Below are positions 27,174 to 36,915 of a DNA stretch of 64,000 bases, piece after piece (position 1 is the first letter of the stretch; each line of letters opens with the position of its first letter). Source of the DNA: Paraburkholderia haematera (GTDB taxonomy: Bacteria; Pseudomonadota; Gammaproteobacteria; Burkholderiales; Burkholderiaceae). The stretch covers positions 310,001-374,000 of the forward strand of contig NZ_CAJNBK010000001.1 of the NCBI RefSeq assembly GCF_905220975.1, in the 5' to 3' direction. Both the position numbers and the translations under genes were made by a program. The notes beneath the pieces were generated by a model, which was not told the DNA's origin, did no database searches, and saw only the letters and a program-made list of their open reading frames with translations.

Positions 27174-27734
27174 ATGTCACTCAATCCTTCTTTCGGTGGC
27201 CGGGAGTCGTACACGCGGACTGCCATCGCTTTTCACTGGCTGATCGCGCTGCTCATCGTATGCGGCTTCGCGCTCGGTTGGGTGATGACCGACATTCCCG
27301 GCTTCACGCCCACCAAGCTGCGCTATTTCTCCTGGCACAAATGGATCGGCGTGACGGTGTTCGCGCTCGCCATGCTGCGCATTCTGTGGCGTGCCACTCA
27401 CGCGGGCCCTCCCATGCCGCGTCGCATGCCGGCCTGGCAGCGCGGCGCCGCACATCTCATGCATCTGCTGCTCTATGTGCTGATGATCGTGATTCCCGCC
27501 TCCGGCTATCTATATAGCTCGGCGGCCAACGTGCCGGTGGTGTACCTCGGCCTGATTCCACTGCCGCGCCTGATCGCACCCGATCCGCATCTCAAGGAGC
27601 TGCTGAAGAACGTGCACATCGCGCTGAATTACACCTTGCTCGTGCTGGTCGCGCTGCACGTCGCGGCGGCGCTGAAGCATCAATGGCTGGACCGCGACGG
27701 CCTGCTGTCGCGCATGCTCCCTTTCATCAAATAA
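27174..27734 (+). CDS. Cytochrome b561 family protein
   Basis: A 186-aa four-helix di-haem membrane protein. Candidate haem histidines sit in FHWLIALLIVCGF, FSWHKWIGV, LMHLLLYVLMIV and LVALHVAAALKHQW. Family members pass electrons between quinol and acceptors; bacterial YodB/CybB types can oxidise superoxide. The gene is followed at 8 nt by a YceI gene and then another. Cytochrome b561 with YceI is a recurrent operon, suggesting a membrane or periplasmic redox role with isoprenoid quinones, which is inference. Confidence 0.92.
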   Translation: MSLNPSFGGRESYTRTAIAFHWLIALLIVCGFALGWVMTDIPGFTPTKLRYFSWHKWIGVTVFALAMLRILWRATHAGPPMPRRMPAWQRGAAHLMHLLLYVLMIVIPASGYLYSSAANVPVVYLGLIPLPRLIAPDPHLKELLKNVHIALNYTLLVLVALHVAAALKHQWLDRDGLLSRMLPFIK

Positions 27735-27742
27735 GGATAACC

Positions 27743-28306
27743 ATGAAAGTTTCGTTTTATCGCTACATGCTCGCCGCCTTCGCAGCGGCTTCGCTGACAG
27801 CGGCCGGCAGTGCGCTCGCGCAGGTCGACGCCGGTAAAAGTTCGGTCACGGCAACCTCGAAGCAGATGAACGTGCCGGTGGAAGGCAAATTCGGTAAATT
27901 CACCGCGCAAGTGAAGTTCGATCCGGCAAAACCGGCCGACGGCAGCGCGCAGTTCAGCATCGATGTCGGCAGTTACGACCTCGGTGACGAAAGCTATAAC
28001 GATCAGGTGCGCGGCAAGGACTGGTTCGACGCGAAGACCTATCCGACGGCAACCTTCGTGTCGAGCGCGATCGCCCCGGCCGGCGGCAATCAGTTCAAGG
28101 TCACCGGCAAGCTGACCATCAAGGGTAAATCGCAGACCGTCGTGGTGCCGGTCACGGTCGCCCAGCAGGGCGCGACGCAGACGTTCGACGGCTCGTTGCC
28201 GATCAAGCGCTCGCAATTCGACATCGGCACCGGCGAATGGAAAGATACCTCAGTGGTCGCCGATGACGTGGTGATCAAGTTTCATATCGTCGCAGCACAC
28301 AAGTGA
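27743..28306 (+). CDS. YceI family periplasmic protein, first copy
   Basis: A 187-aa protein starting MKVSFYRYML with a Sec signal peptide cleaved after ALA at residue 26. The mature part is the eight-stranded YceI lipocalin-like barrel: SVTATSKQMNVPVEGKFGKF, DVGSYDLGDESYNDQVRGKDWFDAKTYPTATF, TGKLTIKGKSQTVVVPV. YceI proteins bind long polyisoprenoids. It lies 8 nt after the cytochrome gene, with AAGGA as ribosome site. It is only moderately similar to the next gene, so the two copies have diverged. Confidence 0.93.
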   Translation: MKVSFYRYMLAAFAAASLTAAGSALAQVDAGKSSVTATSKQMNVPVEGKFGKFTAQVKFDPAKPADGSAQFSIDVGSYDLGDESYNDQVRGKDWFDAKTYPTATFVSSAIAPAGGNQFKVTGKLTIKGKSQTVVVPVTVAQQGATQTFDGSLPIKRSQFDIGTGEWKDTSVVADDVVIKFHIVAAHK

Positions 28307-28372
28307 CGTTCGCCACGCTCTTTGAGCGCGGCCGCTTTCCTTCAAGCATTCAAGAAACATAAGGAGCCTGAA

Positions 28373-28954
28373 TTGAAAACATCCCTGTTGATCGCCGTCG
28401 GCGCATTGGCCTCTTCTGTCTCGCTCGGCGCATTGGCTGCCGCCGACACCTATCAGCTCGACCCGACCCACACGTATCCGAGCTTCGAGGCGGATCACTT
28501 CGGCGGCCTTTCGGTATGGCGCGGCAAGTTCACCAAAACGTCGGGCACGGTCACGCTCGACCGCGCGGCGAAAACCGGCACGGTGGACGTGACGGTTGAC
28601 CCGGCTTCGGTCGAGACCGGCAACACCAAGCTCGACGAGCATGTGAAATCGGACGAATTCTTCGACGTCGCCAAGTATCCGTCGGTGACCTACAAAGGGA
28701 CCGATATCAAGTTCGACGGCGACAAGCCGGTCGAAGTGGTCGGCAGCCTGACGATGCATGGCGTGACCAAGCCGCTGAATCTGAAGGTCGAATCGTTCAA
28801 GTGCATGCAGCACCCGGTGCTCAAGCGCGAAGTGTGCGGCGTGGAAGCGAGCGCTCATTTCAACCGCAGCGATTACGGCATGGATTTCGGCGCCAAATAT
28901 GGCTTCAGCATGGATACCAAGCTGCATATTCAGGCAGAAGGCATCAAGCAATAA
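28373..28954 (+). CDS. YceI family periplasmic protein, second copy (TTG start)
   Basis: A 193-aa YceI protein. The best start is TTG at 28373, seven bases after AAGGAG: it gives a clean signal peptide, [22 protein letters not shown], cleaved before [14 protein letters not shown]. The longer reading from an upstream start would place polar residues before the hydrophobic core. The barrel signature is [16 protein letters not shown], ...[30 protein letters not shown]. It has one Cys pair ([13 protein letters not shown]). It is 66 nt after the first copy, in the same transcript. Confidence 0.92.
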   Translation: MKTSLLIAVGALASSVSLGALAAADTYQLDPTHTYPSFEADHFGGLSVWRGKFTKTSGTVTLDRAAKTGTVDVTVDPASVETGNTKLDEHVKSDEFFDVAKYPSVTYKGTDIKFDGDKPVEVVGSLTMHGVTKPLNLKVESFKCMQHPVLKREVCGVEASAHFNRSDYGMDFGAKYGFSMDTKLHIQAEGIKQ

Positions 28955-29027
28955 GCGCTTAAACGAGCTTTTTGCCTGGACGTATCTAATACCGCGCATG
29001 GCGCGGCCGTTGCGCCGCAACAGAGAT

Positions 29028-29064
29028 ACCGCTTCCCGCGCTTTCGCGATGAAGCGGTTTTTTA
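29028..29064 (+). terminator. Rho-independent terminator after the second yceI gene
   Basis: ACCGCTT and AAGCGGT pair across a 17-nt loop that itself contains CGCG/CGCG pairing, followed by TTTTTTA. Confidence 0.75.
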
Positions 29065-29243
29065 TTGCCCGGTTGAAACGCAGGAGGCCTTGTGCACCGG
29101 CCACCGGCTATTTGCCGCTCGCGTTGAATTAATTTTTCAGGTACACAGAGCGCTGGTTCCGTATTGGTTGTGCGCGCACCCAGTCCGGCAATACCCAGCG
29201 TAAAACCTACGTTAATAATATTTCGCGCGCATTGGAGATCTGC

Positions 29244-30521
29244 ATGAATGCAACGACATCGGCAAGCCTGGCGGGGAGCCGGCGGAATTCGTGGCGCGCG
29301 GTGGTCGCCGCCTCGATTGGCAACGCGCTGGAATGGTTCGATCTGGTGGTGTACGGCTTTTTCGCGGTCATCATCGCGAAGCTGTTTTTCCCGGCGGGTA
29401 ACGACACCGTCTCGCTGCTGCTGACGCTCGGCACCTTCGGCGTGTCGTTCTTCATGCGGCCGCTCGGCGCGATCGTGATCGGTGCTTACGCCGACCGCGC
29501 CGGACGCAAAGCAGCGCTCACCCTGTCGATCCTGCTGATGATGGGCGGCACGCTGATCATCGCGGTTCTGCCGACGTATCAGAGCATCGGCATTGCCGCG
29601 CCCGTGATTCTCGTGATGGCGCGACTGATGCAAGGCTTTTCGGCGGGCGGCGAGTTCGGCAGTGCCACGGCTTTTCTCGCGGAACACGTGCCGGGGCGGC
29701 GGGGTTTCTTCGCGAGCTGGCAGGTCGCGAGCCAGGGGCTCACCACGCTGCTCGCGGCCGGCTTCGGCGTGCTCCTGACCGGTAAGCTCTCGCCGGAGCA
29801 GATGGCCTCGTGGGGCTGGCGCGTGCCGTTCTGCTTCGGTCTTCTGATCGGGCCGGTCGCGTGGTACATCCGCACCAAACTCGACGAAACGCCCGAGTTC
29901 CTCGCGGCGGAAACCACCACGACGCCGCTGCGCGATACCTTCGCCAGCCAGAAGCTGCGCCTCGTGATTGCGATCGGCGTGGTGGTGCTCGGGACGGTGT
30001 CGACCTATCTGGTGCTGTTCATGCCGACATACGGTGTGAAGCAGTTGGGGTTGGCGCCTTCGGTTGCGTTCGCGGCGATTGCGCTGACCGGCGTCATTCA
30101 GATGGTGTTTTCGCCGCTGGTCGGCCATTTGTCGGACCGGCATGGGCGCACCACGATCATGCTGGTATCGGCGGTGCTCCTTCTCGTGCTGATCAATCCG
30201 GCCTTCGTGTATCTGGTCGCGCATCCCACCTTCGGCACGCTGATTGCGCTGCAGATCGTGTTCGGCTTTCTCATGACGGGCTACTTCGCGGCGCTGCCGG
30301 GTTTGCTCTCCGAGATGTTTCCGGTGCAGACACGCACGACCGGCATGTCGCTGGCCTATAACATCGCCGTGACGATCTTTGGCGGCTTCGGGCCGTTCAT
30401 CATCGCGTGGCTGATCAGCTTCACGGGGTCGAAGGCCGCGCCGAGCTACTACATGATTTTTGCGGCGGGCGTGAGCCTGGTGGCGTTGATGGCGGCGCGG
30501 CGCAAGCTTGGTTTCCGCTAA
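29244..30521 (+). CDS. MFS transporter, metabolite:H+ symporter (MHS) family
   Basis: A 425-aa inner-membrane transporter with twelve predicted helices. MHS signatures are visible: GNALEWFDLVVYGFFA at helix 1, RPLGAIVIGAYADRAGRKAA in loop 2-3, and RLMQGFSAGGEFGSATAFLAE at helix 4. Relatives carry citrate, alpha-ketoglutarate, proline/betaine or shikimate, and the substrate cannot be told here. The ATG at 29244 has GGAG seven bases upstream; an in-frame TTG four codons earlier is disfavoured. The gene is monocistronic, between two terminators. Confidence 0.92.
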   Translation: MNATTSASLAGSRRNSWRAVVAASIGNALEWFDLVVYGFFAVIIAKLFFPAGNDTVSLLLTLGTFGVSFFMRPLGAIVIGAYADRAGRKAALTLSILLMMGGTLIIAVLPTYQSIGIAAPVILVMARLMQGFSAGGEFGSATAFLAEHVPGRRGFFASWQVASQGLTTLLAAGFGVLLTGKLSPEQMASWGWRVPFCFGLLIGPVAWYIRTKLDETPEFLAAETTTTPLRDTFASQKLRLVIAIGVVVLGTVSTYLVLFMPTYGVKQLGLAPSVAFAAIALTGVIQMVFSPLVGHLSDRHGRTTIMLVSAVLLLVLINPAFVYLVAHPTFGTLIALQIVFGFLMTGYFAALPGLLSEMFPVQTRTTGMSLAYNIAVTIFGGFGPFIIAWLISFTGSKAAPSYYMIFAAGVSLVALMAARRKLGFR

Positions 30522-30545
30522 AACGCGGCAAAGGCGGTAAACGCA

Positions 30546-30573
30546 AAAGGCCGGTTCGAGAGAACCGGCCTTT
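30546..30573. terminator. Bidirectional terminator between the MFS gene and secF
   Basis: AAAGGCCGGTTC and GAACCGGCCTTT form a perfect 12-bp stem with a GAGA tetraloop, with A/T flanks on both sides. It serves the convergent MFS and secF transcripts. Confidence 0.88.
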
Positions 30574-30601
30574 CTTATTGCGAGGTCTGACTACAGCAAG
30601 C

Positions 30602-31552
30602 TCAAACTTGCGCGCCTGCGTTTGGATCGTCCGGATCGACGCGGTCTTTCTTGTCCTTCACCAGATCTTCGCGCTTCACGCCGAGCCACATGGCGAGCGC
30701 CGCAGCGACGAACACCGACGAGTAGATACCGAACAGAATACCGACCGTCAGCGCGAGAGCAAAGTAGTGCAGCGTGGGGCCGCCGAACAGGAACATCGAC
30801 AGCACCATCATCTGCGTACAGCCGTGGGTGATGATCGTGCGCGACATGGTGCTGGTGATCGCGTGGTTGATCACCTCGATCACGGTCATCTTGCGTTCGC
30901 GGCGGAAGGTTTCACGAATCCGGTCGAAGATAACGACGGATTCGTTCACCGAGTAGCCGAGCACCGCGAGCACAGCGGCCAGCACCGACAGCGAGAACTC
31001 CCACTGGAAGAACGCAAAGAAGCCGAGAATGATAATCACGTCGTGCAAATTCGCGATCACGCCGGCGACCGCGTACTTCCATTCGAAGCGGAACGACAGG
31101 TAGATCACGATGCCGACCACCACACACGCCAGCGCGAGCAGGCCGTCGGTAGCGAGTTCCTTGCCCACCTGCGGGCCGACGAACTCGACGCGCTGCAACT
31201 GCACCTGCGAATCCTGGCCCTTCAGCGCGCCCATCACCTGGTCGCTCTGTTGCGCTGACGTGAGACCCTGCTTGAGCGGCAGACGGATCAGCACGTCACG
31301 CGAGGTGCCGAAGTTCTGCACCTGCGCGTCGGGATAGCCGAGCTTGTTGAGCGTGCCGCGCACCGGTTCGAGCGGCGCGGCACCCGGATACTGCACTTCG
31401 ATGACCGTACCGCCGGTGAATTCCACCGACAGATGCAGCCCGCGATGCAGCAGGAAAAACACAGCGGCGACAAACGTCAGCAGCGAGATTGCGTTGAAAA
31501 TCAACGCACGCTGCATGAACGGAATGTCTTTGCGAAAACGGAAAAATTCCAT
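30602..31552 (-). CDS. secF: Protein translocase subunit SecF
   Basis: A 316-aa six-helix membrane protein of the SecDF-YajC complex, which uses proton flow to complete protein export. The N terminus has one helix, then the P-domain start LSVEFTGGTVIEVQYPG. The C-terminal half has five helices with LGYSVNESVVIFDRIRETFRR, the conserved SecF motif. It lies 18 nt after secD and ends the queA-tgt-yajC-secD-secF cluster. Confidence 0.97.
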   Translation of the reverse strand: MEFFRFRKDIPFMQRALIFNAISLLTFVAAVFFLLHRGLHLSVEFTGGTVIEVQYPGAAPLEPVRGTLNKLGYPDAQVQNFGTSRDVLIRLPLKQGLTSAQQSDQVMGALKGQDSQVQLQRVEFVGPQVGKELATDGLLALACVVVGIVIYLSFRFEWKYAVAGVIANLHDVIIILGFFAFFQWEFSLSVLAAVLAVLGYSVNESVVIFDRIRETFRRERKMTVIEVINHAITSTMSRTIITHGCTQMMVLSMFLFGGPTLHYFALALTVGILFGIYSSVFVAAALAMWLGVKREDLVKDKKDRVDPDDPNAGAQV

Positions 31553-31570
31553 GGTTTAGTTCTCCGGGAC

Positions 31571-33613
31571 TCAGCGGGATGAACCCGGTTTCTGCGGCGT
31601 ATTGGACGCGTCGCGGCGACGCACCGTCGGTTTGCCGGCGCGCGCCTGGGCGGCAGCTTTTGCCTTCGGTTTGGCGCTTGCCGCAGCGATGGCTTGCGCG
31701 GTGTCGGTCGCGGCGTCCTCGTTACCGAGGTACGCAGCCGCGCCGTCGATGCCTTGCGCTTGCGGGCGCCACACCTGACCGATGGCCAGCGACTTGAGCT
31801 TCTTCTTGCCGCCGTACCAGAAGTTGACCACGCCGCGCGAGAAGAACACGGCCGAGAACATCGACGTCAAGATGCCGATACAGTGCACGATCGCGAAACC
31901 GCGCACCGGGCCGGAGCCGAACGTGAGCAGGGCGAGGCCGGCGATCAGCGTGGTGACGTTCGAATCGAGAATGGTCGCCCATGCATGCGCGTAGCCGTTC
32001 TGGATCGCCAGTTGCGGCGGCGCGCCGTTGCGCAGTTCTTCACGCACGCGCTCGTTGATCAGCACGTTCGCGTCGATCGCCATACCGAGCGCGAGCGCGA
32101 TAGCGGCAATGCCCGGCAAGGTGAGCGTGGCCTGCAACATGGACAGCACGGCAATCAGCAGCAGCAGGTTGACCGACAGGCCAATCATCGAGATCACGCC
32201 GAACAGCATGTAGTACGCGATCATGAAGACGGCGATCGCTGCGAACCCCCACACCACCGAATGGAAGCCCTTATTGATGTTGTCCGCGCCGAGGCTCGGG
32301 CCGATCGTGCGTTCTTCGATGATGTCCATTGGCGCTGCCAGCGAACCGGCGCGCAGCAGCAGCGCGAGGTCGGCGGCGCCTTGCGGCGTGGGCTGGCCGG
32401 TGATCTGGAAGCGGTCGCCCAGTTCCGACTGGATGGTCGCCACCGTCAGCACTTCGCCCTTGCCCTTTTCGAACAGCACCATTGCCATCGGCTTGCCGAT
32501 GTTGTCGCGCGAGACGCTGCGCACCGCGCGGCCACCCGCCGAATCCAGACGGATGTTGACCGACGGACGCTGATGTTCGTCGAAGCCTGCCGACGCGTCG
32601 ATGATGCGGTCACCCGTGAAGATGATCTGCTTCCTCAGCAGCACCGGCGTCTGATTGCCCTGAGTGAACAGCTCGTCGCCCGGCGGCACTGGATCGGACG
32701 GATTCGGATGCGTGTTCACCGGGTCGGCGAGGCGCGCTTCGAGCGTTGCCGTGCGGCCAATGATGTCTTTCGCCTTCGCCGTGTCCTGCACACCCGGCAG
32801 TTCGACGACGATACGGTCCGAGCCTTGTTGCTGGATCACCGGCTCGGCCACGCCCAGTTCGTTCACGCGGTTATGCAGCGTGGTGATGTTCTGCTTGAGC
32901 GCGGCGTCCTGTACGGCTTTCTGCACCGCCGGCGTGAACGTGCCGACCAGTTGCACACCACCGTCCGGGTTCGCCTGCGAGGCCCACTGGAGTTCGCTGA
33001 TGCTGCGGCCCAGTTGCTTGGATGCCGCGTCCGCTGTGGCCTGGTCGGCGAAATTGATCACCACCGTCTGGTTGACGCGGTTCACGCCGCCGTCGCGGAT
33101 GTTGTTGTCACGCAGCATGGTGCGTGCATCCGACGCGTCGGAGTCGAGCTTCTTGTTGAGCGCGCCGGCCATGTCGACCTGCAGCAGGAAGTGCACGCCG
33201 CCGCGCAAGTCCAGACCGAGATACATCGGCAGCGCATGCAGGGCGGTCAGCCAGCGCGGCGACGCGCTTTGCAGGTTCAGCGCCACGATGAACTGCGGGT
33301 CGGTTGGGTCGCTGTTCAGCGACTTCTGCAGCAGGTCCTTCACGCGCAATTGCGTGTCGGTGTCCAGCAGGCGCACGCGAATGTTCGCGTTGGTCGACGA
33401 ATTGTCGAACGTGACTTCGTCAGGCTTGATCTGATTGGCGGCAAGCGCCGTTTCGACTGCCGACAGCGTGGTCGAGTCGAGCTTGACCGTTGCCTTGCCG
33501 CTCGACACCTGCACCGCCGGCGCTTCGCCGAACAGATTGGGCAGCGTGTACACGAGGCCGATGACCAGAGCCACCAGCATCACGGCGTATTTCCAAAGGG
33601 GGTAACGATTCAT
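31571..33613 (-). CDS. secD: Protein translocase subunit SecD
   Basis: A 680-aa protein: one N-terminal helix, a large periplasmic P1 domain (with YLGLDLRGGVHFLLQVDM), and five C-terminal helices containing ALGMAIDANVLINERVREEL, the SecD signature. The C-terminal ~65 residues beyond the last helix form an Ala/Lys-rich cytoplasmic tail (AASAKPKAKAAAQARAGKP) not seen in E. coli SecD. It is followed directly by secF and is 118 nt after yajC. Confidence 0.97.
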   Translation of the reverse strand: MNRYPLWKYAVMLVALVIGLVYTLPNLFGEAPAVQVSSGKATVKLDSTTLSAVETALAANQIKPDEVTFDNSSTNANIRVRLLDTDTQLRVKDLLQKSLNSDPTDPQFIVALNLQSASPRWLTALHALPMYLGLDLRGGVHFLLQVDMAGALNKKLDSDASDARTMLRDNNIRDGGVNRVNQTVVINFADQATADAASKQLGRSISELQWASQANPDGGVQLVGTFTPAVQKAVQDAALKQNITTLHNRVNELGVAEPVIQQQGSDRIVVELPGVQDTAKAKDIIGRTATLEARLADPVNTHPNPSDPVPPGDELFTQGNQTPVLLRKQIIFTGDRIIDASAGFDEHQRPSVNIRLDSAGGRAVRSVSRDNIGKPMAMVLFEKGKGEVLTVATIQSELGDRFQITGQPTPQGAADLALLLRAGSLAAPMDIIEERTIGPSLGADNINKGFHSVVWGFAAIAVFMIAYYMLFGVISMIGLSVNLLLLIAVLSMLQATLTLPGIAAIALALGMAIDANVLINERVREELRNGAPPQLAIQNGYAHAWATILDSNVTTLIAGLALLTFGSGPVRGFAIVHCIGILTSMFSAVFFSRGVVNFWYGGKKKLKSLAIGQVWRPQAQGIDGAAAYLGNEDAATDTAQAIAAASAKPKAKAAAQARAGKPTVRRRDASNTPQKPGSSR

Positions 33614-33731
33614 GAGTGGTCCAACGGGAAGGTTGGCTTGGAAGCGATGCGTCCAGCGATGAGCGCGGGCGATTCAGCGTTGTTCCGCGAGAACCGCCGG
33701 CGAGGCCGCGCCGGACGCGAGAGAGCAGGCC

Positions 33732-34061
33732 TTACAGCGACTTGATCGTGCCCTTCGGGAGAATCGTCGTGACCGACGCTTTTTGCACGGTGATTTCCGT
33801 GCCTTCCGAGATTTCGACGCCGACGTAAGCTTCACCCACCTTGGTCACCTTGCCGACGATGCCGCCATTCGTCACCACTTCGTCGCCCTTGGCCATGGCG
33901 GCGAGCATGTTGCGATGTTCCTTCTGGCGCTTCATTTGCGGGCGAATCATGATGAAGTAGAGCACGCCGAACATCAGGATCAGCGGCAGGAAGCTCATCA
34001 GGTTCGATTCAATGCCACCAGTTGCTGTGCCTTGGGCGAAGGCATTGGAAATGAACGACAC
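33732..34061 (-). CDS. yajC: Sec translocase accessory protein YajC
   Basis: A 109-aa protein with one transmembrane helix (LPLILMFGVLYFIMI) followed by RPQMKRQKEHRNMLAAMAKGDEVVTNGGIVGKV, the YajC signature. The likely start is GTG at 34061, preceded by GGAGAG at good spacing, giving MSFISNAFAQ; longer in-frame starts lie behind that ribosome site. YajC associates with SecDF. Confidence 0.93.
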   Translation of the reverse strand: MSFISNAFAQGTATGGIESNLMSFLPLILMFGVLYFIMIRPQMKRQKEHRNMLAAMAKGDEVVTNGGIVGKVTKVGEAYVGVEISEGTEITVQKASVTTILPKGTIKSL

Positions 34062-34265
34062 GTTGGTCTCTCCGTTATAAATCAAAACGATCAAAAAAAT
34101 CAGCCGGTTATTCTACCACTGGCCTGACAGGGGTCGGCGCGGCGAATCGGCTTTCCGATCAACCGTTTAAAGCCTTTTCACCGTGCGCGAAAGTTAATTG
34201 TAAGGTTTTCCGCGCGAAGCCAGCGGATTCGTCCGGCAATTTGTCAGCTGATTCCCGATTGCGGG

Positions 34266-35621
<1,356 letters not shown>

Positions 35622-35709
35622 TCAACGCAGCAAGGAGCGGCAGACTACCGCGCGCGCTGCCGGCGCGCAACGCTGTCGCACGGGATATCGCCGTGCGACG
35701 CGAAACGGT

Positions 35710-36768
35710 TCAGGCGTCGCGCCGCGTCAGCAGCATCGCGTCGCCATAGCTGAAGAAGCGGTAACGCTGTTCGATCGCGTGCCGGTACGCTTCGCGAATC
35801 GTCTCGACGCCCGCGAACGCCGACACCAGCATCAGCAGCGTCGACTTCGGCAAATGGAAATTGGTCACCAGCCGGTCGACCACGCGGAACTTGTAGCCCG
35901 GCGTGATGAAGATGTCGGTTTCCGTGCTGGCCGCGCCGAGCGGGCGTCCGACGGCCTCGGCATCGCGCGCGGCGGCTTCGAGCGCGCGCATCGACGTCGT
36001 GCCGACCGCGATCACGCGGTTGCCGCGCGCCCGCGTCGCCGCGATCTTGTCGGCTAGCGATTGCGGCAGGTGGTACCACTCGCTGTGCATTTTGTGTTCG
36101 GCCAGATTCTCCACCCGTACCGGCTGGAAGGTGCCCGCGCCGACGTGCAACGTCAGCGTCGCGCGCTCCACCCCGCGGGCGTCGAGCCGCGCGAGCAGCG
36201 CGTCGTCGAAGTGCAGGCCGGCGGTGGGCGCAGCCACTGCGCCTGGGTTCTGCGCGAACACTGTCTGGTAGCGGGTTTCGTCAGTCGAGTCGGGATCGTG
36301 CTCGATGTACGGCGGCAGCGGCAGGCGGCCGAATTGCTCGATCAGCGTCAGACAGTCGTCTGGAAAATGCAGCGTGTAGAACGGCTCGACGCGTTCGCCG
36401 ACCGTCACGTCGAACGCATCGGCCAGACGGATCGTGGTGCCCGGCTGTGGGCTCTTGCTCGCGCGGATCTGCGCGAGCGCGGTGCGCTCGCCGGTGAGGC
36501 GTTCTACCAGCACTTCGATCTTGCCGCCACTGGCCTTCTGGCCGAGGAAGCGCGCTTTCAGCACTTTGGTATCGTTGAAGACCAGCAGGTCGCCGGCCTC
36601 GATGCACTCGGGCAGCTCGGCAAAGCGGCGGTCAATCAGGCGCGCGGCGCCAGCGGCATCGGCCGTGTTGGCCACTTCGAGCAGACGGCTGGCGCTGCGC
36701 TCGGGCAGCGCAACTTGCGCGATCAGCTCGGGTGGCAGATCGAAATCGAAATCGGAAAGCGTAAACAT
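35710..36768 (-). CDS. queA: S-adenosylmethionine:tRNA ribosyltransferase-isomerase
   Basis: A 352-aa enzyme that transfers the ribosyl part of SAM to preQ1-tRNA, making epoxyqueuosine. Starts [18 protein letters not shown], the QueA N terminus. [39 protein letters not shown] and [23 protein letters not shown] segments are present. It is first in the queA-tgt-yajC-secDF cluster, with a 238-bp gap before tgt. It is divergent from recG. Confidence 0.96.
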   Translation of the reverse strand: MFTLSDFDFDLPPELIAQVALPERSASRLLEVANTADAAGAARLIDRRFAELPECIEAGDLLVFNDTKVLKARFLGQKASGGKIEVLVERLTGERTALAQIRASKSPQPGTTIRLADAFDVTVGERVEPFYTLHFPDDCLTLIEQFGRLPLPPYIEHDPDSTDETRYQTVFAQNPGAVAAPTAGLHFDDALLARLDARGVERATLTLHVGAGTFQPVRVENLAEHKMHSEWYHLPQSLADKIAATRARGNRVIAVGTTSMRALEAAARDAEAVGRPLGAASTETDIFITPGYKFRVVDRLVTNFHLPKSTLLMLVSAFAGVETIREAYRHAIEQRYRFFSYGDAMLLTRRDA

Positions 36769-36915
36769 GCGGACGACTGGAAGCGAATTGGGACTGAATT
36801 GAGCCGAAGCCGGAGCCGGGCGGCTATGATTGCGGGACGCCAGAGCGGCCCGCGAGCCCGCGCGCTGTATGGCGCAACACCTTTGACAGCCGATATTGTA
36901 CTTGCGAAGCAACCC

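Noticed and set aside
31694..33745. 683-codon plus-strand ORF opposite secD
   Set aside because: Antisense shadow; SecD is unambiguous on the minus strand.
34159..34265. Possible terminator or small RNA between tgt and yajC
   Set aside because: Only weak short dyads and no T-run; not enough to list.
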